Notes under the pieces: model-generated
The model's database searches: none
The model's input: the letters and a program-made list of their open reading frames with translations, nothing else
What the model was told of the DNA's origin: nothing
Origin: Cloeon dipterum
Lineage: Eukaryota > Arthropoda > Insecta > Ephemeroptera > Baetidae
Direction of reading: 5' to 3'
DNA length: 64,000 bases
Assembly: GCF_949628265.1 (NCBI RefSeq)
Contig: NC_088787.1
Location: forward strand, 2,036,501 to 2,100,500
Shown: positions 56,201 to 64,000 of the stretch, piece after piece
Layout: every line of letters starts with the position of its first letter
Numbering within the stretch: the stretch's first letter is position 1
Position numbers and translations under genes: made by a program

Positions 56201-58068
56201 TGGGGATCCAGTTGAGCCTAGTCTGGCGCTGGCAGACTGCTCAGAAAAGAAACAGATCATCTGCGAGGTTTATTGTGTCTCAATAATGGGATAAGTATTT
56301 TAATTTTGTTTTCAAAAAGGCACCCATGGGAATCGGCTTCAAATCGCAGATGCATTATCACCATTGCAGGAAAAATTACAAAGTTAAAGAAAGTATTTGT
56401 TGTTATATTTTCTATATTTGCTGTTCCAATTATTACTTTTTGTTACTAAGTTGATGCCGAGAAAATTTGGAACACTGGTGATTTGAGCCGCACCAGTTAC
56501 GCAGCCAAAGTTGAACCAGAAAAAATGTCTAAATTCGATAAAAATCTTAATTCTCTGTTCCAGAACATGATTCAATGCCTAGCAGAGCACATAGGACTGG
56601 TTGAGTCAAGATAATATTATTGAGATTAATTAATAATTTAATCGTTCAAACCCAGGTGTACAACTCGACACAAATCAACCTGCACGTTTACCTGAAAATG
56701 ATGGCCAGAATGTTGCATCCACTGTAAATAATAATCAAACTGTTGAGTCATTAATTTTACTTTTCAAAAGTGACGTCGAGTTAATGAAAAATGTGAATGA
56801 ACATCAAATGTTCAAAGTGAAAGAAAACAAAGTTATGCTGCCCTCGTCATTCGAAGCCAATTACGGTAAGAAGAAGATAAAAGTATTTGAGGGAGACATG
56901 ATAGAAGACGGCGCGGATGAATTTTCCTTGGCCCACTTTGACTTTGTCACCGAAATGATGAACAAACTCCAAGAATGCAGGGGAATCAAAAGTATGTAAT
57001 CTTGCTGAAATCAATGGGAAATTAGGCAGTAGATGGCACCATTTTTGGTGGCACAACGAATTTAAGTTTCAATATCTCTTATACCATTTCTTTCTTGGTA
57101 TAATAGTACCAAAATTTTAAATCCGATTTCAATAAATTGTAAATGAACGGTGGTGCCATCTTCTGCTGACTCTGCGGAAACTTAAACATTCAATTTAAAG
57201 AATCGAACGAGGAAACGTTCGCGTTTGACTTCCTGGTGTGCCTCCTTCAGTCCAAGGCGGTGGATCACTTCTGGAGATTTTACGATTTTAACTTTGAAGT
57301 AAATCGTTCAACCTACTGTTATGCCTACGAGACTTTTAAATTTATTTTTCATCCGATACATTAGCAAAGCAGTGTGATTCCCGCGAACCACGATCTTAAC
57401 CCGCCGTGCATGGCGTTTGACGAGTTTTTGAAACATAATAATTCGTCTTTGTGCATACCACGTATGGTTTTCTCTTTTACTTTCTTATTTCTTTTTTAAT
57501 TTTCCTTTAAAAGCGAATGGCTTGCTTCTGCTGACTGAATCTGGACCTTTTATCACCCTGAAACCACTCAACATAAAAATGGTATTTTTACACATATTCA
57601 GTATTTCAATTTTTTATTTTAATTTCTCTAGTTCAAAACGTCATCTTTCACCGCGTGTTTGGAGAAGAGAGGCTCACTTCCTTACGCGCAAACCAAGCAG
57701 GAGTTTGAATTGATCTACAATTATATCAGAAGTGAGAAAATTGCAAAAAATAGAACAAAACGCTAAAATTAATCAAAGGTGTGGCTCCGAATCTGACGAT
57801 CATCTGGGACCAAGGCTTTTACGACAAGCTGAACGACAAATTCATGTGGTGCCGCAGCGACTTGGGTCCCTCCCATCCTGGGGCCAAAATTCCGATTCCT
57901 GTCGCCGTGAACGTGACGACCAAAGAGGATTTCGTGATGCTCGTCTCCCTGCCGGGTGCGAAGCCAAATCTGCACGCTGTCCCTGTCTCCGAGCAGCTCA
58001 AGTACGAAACCAACGTCTTCTGCCGCTTCCAAGATTTCGTGGTGAAACAGTGCTCGACCAAGGTGTGA
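53296..58068 (+). CDS. Multi-CTLD protein with OBP-like domain, copy III
   Basis: ATG 53296 to TGA 58066-58068. Twenty-seven exons read by eye; the first twenty are 53296-53362, 53414-53574, 53626-53653, 53717-53737, 53796-53887, 53952-54057, 54127-54359, 54412-54462, 54518-54563, 54612-54679, 54730-54829, 55213-55481, 55532-55591, 55646-55685, 55736-55803, 55854-55953, 56005-56267, 56320-56392 and on. Order: signal peptide (FIQVLFLLSILVIVAG), linker, lectin-like 1 (AVEACLYRKLQLLAID to YFSCE), lectin-like 2 (WKENWITCCRLGLKPIAL to LLLGCQGTEQTF), lectin-like 3 (YKRCCSLGMDLLSVHN to KKQIICE), OBP-like 56320-57300, and lectin-like 4 (ACLEKRGSLPYAQTKQEFE to YETNVFCRF). The frame is open throughout. 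It is in tandem behind copy II. Secreted; binding role inferred. Confidence 0.85.
56320..57300 (+). other. OBP-like domain region of copy III
   Basis: Exons give IGFKSQMHYHHCRKNY, SDAEKIWNTGDLSRTSYAA, NMIQCLAEHIGL, VYNSTQINLHVYLKMM, FVTEMMNKLQECRGIK, SNEETFAFDFLVCLLQ. The pattern of C1, then about 35 residues to C3 inside a xMIQCxxEHIGL motif, then C4 (QEC-RGIK) and C6 (FAFDFLVC), matches insect PBP/GOBP domains that lack the C2-C5 pair. Confidence 0.6.
57025..57168. mobile_element. Small MITE in intron 22 of copy III
   Basis: About 145 bases with short imperfect terminal repeats (GCAGTAGATGGCACCA at 57026 and TGGTGCCATCTTCTGCTG ending 57168). A related end (AGATGGCACCACCATTCA) occurs in the equivalent intron of copy I near 42463, so the element family was active around these genes. 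Confidence 0.6.
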
Positions 58069-60515
58069 TCCAAGACTTCAGAGTTCTAAATAACTAAATC
58101 CTTTTCAATTTGAATTGGGAATTAATTTGATGACAATAAATTTGATCTAGTAACCAAAAATTATTGTTTGTTTATTACTTGCTTATAACGAATTGTTTTT
58201 TTTCTTTTTGGAAGATTCAAATATAATTTATTAATTAAAACACTTCACCGAATTTCACAAAATATAAAACAGCTTGATTTGTATTTTTTGCTATCCTAGA
58301 AAACAAGCAAAAATGATTAATCCACGCAGTCTAAACAATAAATATTATGAATGTCGGTCGAATTTAAATAGAAATAAAACCATTTTTGTTTCGCCGAGCG
58401 AGATTTTGACAAAAATCATTTTTAGCAAAGTTCAGACGCGTATATTTTGGGTATGAAGCGTGCCAAGTGAGTCAAACTTTCGGAAAGGGGCTACCAAGTG
58501 GTAGATTGTAAAATGCCAACACCAACAGCCCCAAAATTCCACGCGCTTCCCCTAGGTTTTACACCCCACGTTCGTGTCGAGACGGAAATCGTTCAAATTT
58601 AAAATAATCGTTACTTTGGCACCAACGGACACGAAACTCCTTTGTTAATATTTTTATTTAAACTGAAAAATTGTAAGCGGAAGTTGAGAACGTCGAAAAA
58701 TTATAAGAGAGTGGCAAAATGACCATTTTTCATACTTCAAACCCTCATATCTCTGTCGTTTTCAAAGATTTTTTGGGAAATTCGGTGCCAAATGACGCGT
58801 AACGATGAGTCCTATTACTTGAGACCCTTTGACCGCAACCTTTGCCCATACATTGACCCTGAGATATTCCTGAAAAAAGAATTTGACTCGCAAAATCTCA
58901 GAATCTGCGGGTTGCCTGGCGAAATTAATACATGCAACCGGCAGGACTTTAAAAGGAACAGGTTGCATATTTACAAATTTTATTTTTCGCCTATATATTT
59001 ATGTGCCATTTTATCAATTATTTCTCTATCTGCATATTTCCCAAACGAAACTAATGTAATTAAAAATTCAGAATAAATTATTGCTCAATTAAAGTTGACC
59101 AGTTAGTGTTTGAAGCCGCCAACAGATGGCGCGTCATCCAGAGATGTCCTGACGTGTCCAAGGCCAAAGAGGGGAATTTAAGCGCCAAACCTGGCTAGCC
59201 GACGCCTTTCAGTGTCAATATGAACGAAAATAAAGTCAAAATCACGCTCCGGCTCATATGAATTTAAAAAAAAAAATCAGAAGAAAAGAGGGCTTTTACC
59301 GCAGGTTTTGGGGGCTTTTGGGCCCAAGGGGACCAACTAACGGGGACTGTTTTAGGGTTCATTCGACGCGGAATTTTAGCACAAGTCCAACGAACATTGG
59401 TTTTTCTTTTGAAACCAATAGGAGGTGCGTTATTAATTATTAAAGGTGAAAAAAGTCAGGAGGGACATTACAAAATTTTGGTTTTCGGGGCCCAACCCAG
59501 GCCCAATGGGCCGCAGAGCGGTTTTACTGGCACCAATCGATGCCCCTTGGAAGGGCACGTTCTCCAATGTGTGGTTTTCCAACATCTGGCCGTTTTTCGA
59601 ATTGCTACGATTTTTTTAATATCCAAATTACGGAAAAGATCAATATTTCAACAGTTTCATTTTTTTTAAATTCGATGGCTTGATGGATTAGAAGTCACAA
59701 TGCATTAAATGAAAGGTCTCGCAAAGCCCTATCACCGGACCCACCCTGACGACCTTTTTCAGGGTAGGCCGACCTGAGATTGGTCCCGGAGGTCACTTTT
59801 CGCGATTTTTCGGCTCTTCGCCGATTGTTGAACTAAATCACATAGCGCGCCTGTTTAAAAAAGACTGAAATAACATGAAGGCAATTGCAGGAAAAATATT
59901 AAATTTGAGTTAAATATTAGCTCATTTAAGAGGCCCAAGAGAAAGATTAAAAATTCGACTTGCAGCCACTTTGTCCGCCTTTTATCATTAAGCCGCTCAA
60001 AGAGAAGCTGCAGAATTATTTCAATTTATTCATTAACTAAAAATAAATCAACTGGCCATTAATTTGATTTCCCAACTGTTAAATTTTGCTGATTTCCTGT
60101 ACGCTCGTGTGTTTTTAAAGGAGAATTTTTAATTAATTTAAATCATGAGCAATAACTGAAAAAAATCGATCATTCTTTGTTTTTGCATTATTGGGAGTAA
60201 ATTGAACATTCATAATTCGCAGTATTGCATCTCTGAACTCTCCACGTTAGTAGGTTTATCCGCAGAATTATTAGGAATGGAGAACTGTTGCTTCAATCTT
60301 TTAATTAATTTGGTTGCCAGGGACCGGCTGATAAAAAGGTCAAGCAGACGCGCCGCAAAGGCACCAAAAAATATTTAAACAGGCAAAAACAAAATTATTT
60401 TATACGTTCCTTCTCCCATATTTTTTGTTTACGACGAAAATAAGCGTGGGGGCACTTTTATCTCTGTCCTCTGATTCTGCTTTTTTGTCAGTCGAGCAGC
60501 GTTGGCGCATCGAAA
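58069..60515. other. Long intergenic stretch, nothing convincing
   Basis: No exon or RNA gene is recognised. An open frame at 58792-59076 (+) has ordinary AT-rich composition, no known motif and no paralogue in the window. Segments at 59280-59560 are richer in GGCCCAA-type words. From about 60395 the sequence becomes the inverted counterpart of the CTL-A promoter (GCGTGGGGGCACTTTTAT). Confidence 0.5.
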
Positions 60516-61444
60516 ATGTCGAAAGTGCCGCTTTCGTTGTTTCTCGCGGCCGCTATTTTCATGGCAAACGCGATTTCTTTGGAGCAAATTGACTCAAAGG
60601 TGAGTTTTATCTTTCCAAAATTATTTAAATATTTTTAATTAACATTTTGACCGCAGTTGAACTCGATTGTCACCGAATTGGCCGCCCTGAAAAAAGACCA
60701 AAGCGAGACCAAGGTGAAAATCCTCCAGTTTCATTTGATTTTGGGTTTTTAATTTTTCTTCCAGGCTGAAATCGGCGAGACAAAGCAACTGCTCAAAGAT
60801 TTGAAGCGAGATTTTCAGCTGGCTTTTTCCAAAGAGGTGAAAAAATAATTAAAAATTAAAATGTCAGCTTTAGAGATTGTATTTTCAGGTGTTGAAAAGA
60901 CTCGAGTGCGACCGAATCAGTAAGAATTCTTTTTTAAATCGACCGAGATAATTTAAATTTAATTTCAAGGCTCGAATTTGACGACGCTGTCCAACGGAAA
61001 GAAATACTGGATCCCGGCAGCGCACACGTGGTACAAAGCGAAAGAATTTTGCGAGAAAAACGCGATGCGCTTGGCCTCTCCGAAGATAAGCGAGGAGCTC
61101 GAGCTTCTCGGCCAAAAAGCAGCCTCTCATTTTGGTGAGAATTAATTATTATTTTGATTTGTTATAATTTAATTATCTAACAATAAACAGAAGACGCCGG
61201 TTTCTGGGTGTCTGCGTCGGACGTGGGCCAGCAGCCGGGCGACTTGCGGTGGCACGGCGGCGACGTGCTGCCGCGACTCAGCCATTTGTGGTTCTACGGC
61301 CCCTATGTCAGCGAGCCGGACGTCGACGGCAAATTCACCAAAGTGTGCGTCTACGCCAAACCCTCCGCAAGACTCTACGACGACCCCTGCGGAGCGTCCT
61401 ACTCGGTCCTCTGCCAGCAGGACGACGCGTGCATCTTCGATTGA
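60516..61444 (+). CDS. Secreted C-type lectin CTL-B
   Basis: Exons are 60516-60599, 60657-60713, 60765-60836, 60889-60919, 60970-61134 and 61191-61444, giving 220 residues. It starts MSKVPLSLFLAAAIFMANA, a signal peptide, then a coiled coil (LNSIVTELAALKKDQ). One lectin domain contains WYKAKEFCEKNAMRLASP, GFWVSASDVGQQPGDL, HLWFYGPYVSEPDV and CGASYSVLCQQDDAC. It is the sister of CTL-A. CTL-A splits the lectin domain with a 55-base intron preceded by QNASIS; here both the intron and those codons are gone, leaving PAAHTWYKA in one exon. No classical calcium/sugar triplet is visible. Confidence 0.88.
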
Positions 61445-62302
61445 CTTTCAGATTTCAAAAGAAAATGTTTTTCTTCGCAGTAAAAATTAAATGAACTACT
61501 TTGAACGGGCTCACGTCATTTTAATTTTTTGTATAATTTTAATATATATTTCCAGCGTCAAGATGAATTTAATTCAATTTGTTTGCTTTTTTCGTAATTA
61601 AGAAAATTGATGATTTAATTGAAAATTGAAATTTCATTGCCCTTACATTATATAAAAAACCGTGCGTTCAAAACGTTTTAAAATAATAGCATAATATCCT
61701 AAAAAACATAAATCTATTAATCTACACTCTTTTCAGTGTATTTTTCTGTACCATAGAGTCTGGCAAATTAAATTAGAGACCCTTTTTTAGGCGTTTTAGG
61801 TCTGCGTCAACTCTGTTAAAAAGTTATCAATTTTTAACAGCAAACAAAAGGCGGATTTTCACACCTTTTGGGAGAAGGAAGTTTGTTATCCTATAGAGTT
61901 CAAAATTTCTGCCCCTCAAATTGATTAATTTTTTCTTCTGAATTAATTCAATTTAATTTTGGTTCGGATCGATAAATACATATTTTATTCAAACAAAATT
62001 GGCGTTTCTATGGAATGGCTGTTTAACTTGTAGAAGTCTTGCTCTGTTTGGAAGCTGATTTTATTTCTACATTATTGAGAATAAATAGAATATCAACGGT
62101 GGTGTCTTAATTCTAGCATTCGTTGTGAATTAGAATAATATAGTCAACGAATTTGGTTTGATTTGAGTATTTATTTCAAAATTAAGTACAGTTATTGTTT
62201 CATTTTCCGAGATGAGTGATTTGACTTTAAGAACGACAAATAACTATTTCTCCAAACTAAAAAAAGGAATGCTGAAATTGTTTGTCAAATATCGATCTCA
62301 AT
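61445..62302. other. Convergent 3' spacer of the inverted BTB/CTL module
   Basis: Inverted counterpart of 34161-35007, non-coding. It includes the lectin 3' untranslated region (TTTGAACGGGCTCACG) and the tail of the BTB gene. Confidence 0.8.
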
Positions 62303-64000
62303 TTAGATCTCAGCAGTGAAGTTAATTGATTTGAAGATGCATAGCTTGGTGTCAGCTGGAAGCACCTGCTGCAAGTAAGTAGACATTTTAGAATTGTAAA
62401 AAATTCCAATCTGACTGAAGACATCAAAGGCAGCGCTCGAGTTGGTGCTCTTCACCAGATCCATAGTGAACTTCTGAGTCCTCAAGAAGCTATTTCTACT
62501 GAATTGTACATTCAAAGTGAAAGTACTACCAGCAGGAACCAGAGCAGAGTGCTTGAAGAAAGTCCAGCCATTAAATGGAAATAGTTCTGGGACTGTCACT
62601 TCATCAGAGAGGGAATATGACCAAAGGGTGCGGCGATTGTCGACGGTTAATGTGATTTCGACGACTCTTCCAAACGTACTGAAAATCTTTACAATTTTAG
62701 TTGAGGTATTTTACCAAAATTAATCTGTTGCTTCCTAGTCGTAGGGTAAAGAAAAATTGTAAGTGTTAATTTTGAATTAGAAATTAAGATATAAATTGCG
62801 AGTCTGATGCTCTTCGTCAGTTTAGGTATTCCTTGACGTTCAGGATCAAGAGGTATGATGATCCGGAGCAGCATCAGGAACCCCGCGGTTACATCAATTT
62901 TGAAACGCAATGATAATTGAGGATAATTACCCCGCACTGTTGTCGAAAACTTCGTTGGTCAAGTCCAGGCTGTTGAAGATCTCAAAGCCAGAGATTCTGA
63001 TGCTTCTTTTCGGGGAAAGTTCAAGTGTAACCCAGCATCTGTCCCGATGAGGTTCATATGCGATAACGGGACATGCTACAAAGCATTCAGTCAAGAAAAC
63101 ATCTCTCACGCCAAGAACATGACTGTCTGGAACCAAATTCAACGTCTGCCCTCCGGTGATATCCGACCTCGCATTTGAGATCGGACAGAGGCCAGACGCG
63201 AGTTTAGGCTTCTCTGCAGCCATCAGAGGGCTTTTCCAGGCCGCAATGCTGGTCTTTTCCTCAAGAGTCAGCATGGGAAACACCTTGGCAAGGTCAGCAG
63301 AGTCAAGAGCAAGAAGACGAAGGCCAGGAAGACAGCATTGACGAAAAACTCCTCTGTAGAAGAAAAGAGATTCAGTTTTGAAATTTTTTAATAAAAATAA
63401 TATCCTCTACCTTTGATTTTCTTTGATCTTTGTGTATCTAAGACAAGCTTCCAGTAGTTCCAACTCAGATTGGATGTTCATCTTATCCAACCCGCAGAAA
63501 AGCTTCACTGCTTCTTCACTGGCCTCGAGAAAACTCGGATGCTTCAAACAGTCGCTCGTCTTTGAGCCTAGAATCTACTCAATCATACGTCAGAATATTA
63601 ATCAGATATTCAATTTAATAAGTAGTAAGTACCTTGAGACAAGCCGAGGAAATGGCCTTCACCCTGACATGCTGGCTCAGCGCTGTCCACACGTTGTCCA
63701 CGGTGAGGAACTGGCCCTCGAGCAGCTTGGAGCACACAGGTCCAAGGTCGTCGATCATGTATTCATCAGCGGCCAACGCCAACTTGAGGCAACAGTCAAG
63801 ACTGTCCACTTCGGACACCAGCTGTCCACTCAGGTGAGTAAACCTCGAATTTTAAGGAAACAAATTTTAGCGCGTAAAAGTCAATTAATCTCACATTACT
63901 TACTCGATGAGCAGTTGAAAGATCTTTGGCTCAATGTTTTTCAGCCTGATTTTCCCGTCGCGTTTCAAGGTCAGAGGGCTGTCCAGCAGGCTCACGAAGA
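62303..64000 (-). CDS. BTB-BACK domain protein, inverted sister copy (5' end outside window)
   Basis: Minus-strand exons are 64000(partial)-63904, 63843-63633, 63574-63411, 63353-62931 and 62678-62303. Lengths match the copy at 32316-34160 exon for exon (211, 164, 423; last 376 against 379). It has the BTB end (LLDSPLTLKRDGKIR), BACK-like AAADEYMIDDLG and VDNVWTAL, and the C-terminal domain ending KLCIFKSINFTAEI. The frame is open throughout, so it is probably functional. About 50 extra bases near 62750 lie in the last intron. Exon 1 and part of exon 2 are beyond the right edge. Confidence 0.82.

Larger units (their letters stand above)
60395..64000. repeat. Right arm of the large inverted duplication
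   Basis: Reverse-oriented counterpart of 32316-36110, cut by the window edge. Divergence is visible in introns and by the intron difference between CTL-A and CTL-B, so the duplication is not very recent. Confidence 0.88.

Noticed and set aside
58792-59076. 94-residue plus-strand frame in the 58-60 kb spacer
   Set aside because: No signal peptide, known motif, splice context or paralogue in the window; composition fits chance in AT-rich DNA.
1-64000. Retroviral, LTR or Polinton remains
   Set aside because: No reverse transcriptase, integrase, capsid or envelope motif and no paired long terminal repeats were noticed on either strand.

Overview
The window is eukaryotic. Its genes are split by many short GT-AG introns (about 45-100 bases), intergenic DNA is AT-rich, and the gene content is arthropod-like: secreted C-type lectins, an odorant-binding-protein-like domain, a NRF-6-type acyltransferase, BTB-BACK proteins, a TUT1-like uridylyltransferase and a kinase-suppressor-of-Ras relic. 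A compact insect genome fits best. The OBP/lectin abundance would suit a mayfly such as Cloeon, but that is inference. I see no retrovirus, LTR element or Polinton.

Layout. (1) 1-26 kb: a family of F-box/LRR-like genes, four on + (A partial, B, D, E) and one on - (C). They share an exon plan but differ in upstream sequence and in decay. Between A and B lie a rearranged block (dead TUT1 exons joined to a lectin last exon, then a broken BTB gene at 1.1-3.6 kb) and a hairpin-rich non-coding region at 6.9-12.1 kb. That region holds three diverged ~0.6 kb units with large foldbacks, a 2.8 kb tandem array of about 36 short dyads, and a 70-bp-armed inverted repeat. A KSR kinase fragment follows. (2) 27-36 kb: TUT1-like gene (-), BTB-BACK gene (+) and C-type lectin CTL-A (-). 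(3) 37-41 kb: one complete NRF-6-like membrane acyltransferase gene (+) with an intronic minisatellite. (4) 41.5-58.1 kb: three copies of a ~27-exon secreted gene, one on - and two on +. (5) 60.4-64 kb: an inverted copy of the BTB/CTL module, running off the right edge.

The most interesting item is the gene triplicated in region 4. By hand-joining exons I read a signal peptide, three C-type-lectin-like domains, then an all-helical segment with the cysteine layout of a Minus-C odorant-binding protein (C1, C3, C4 and C6 kept; C2 and C5 absent), then a fourth lectin-like domain. I know of no described lectin-OBP fusion; that judgement rests on memory, not on a search.

How things fit together. 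Segmental duplication explains most of the window. The BTB/CTL module exists three times (2.0-3.6, 32.3-36.1 and 60.4-64 kb). Its promoter exists at least three times, one copy sitting in front of LRR gene B. LRR genes B and D carry duplicated 3' flanks. All exon joins, domain calls and repeat alignments were made by eye.
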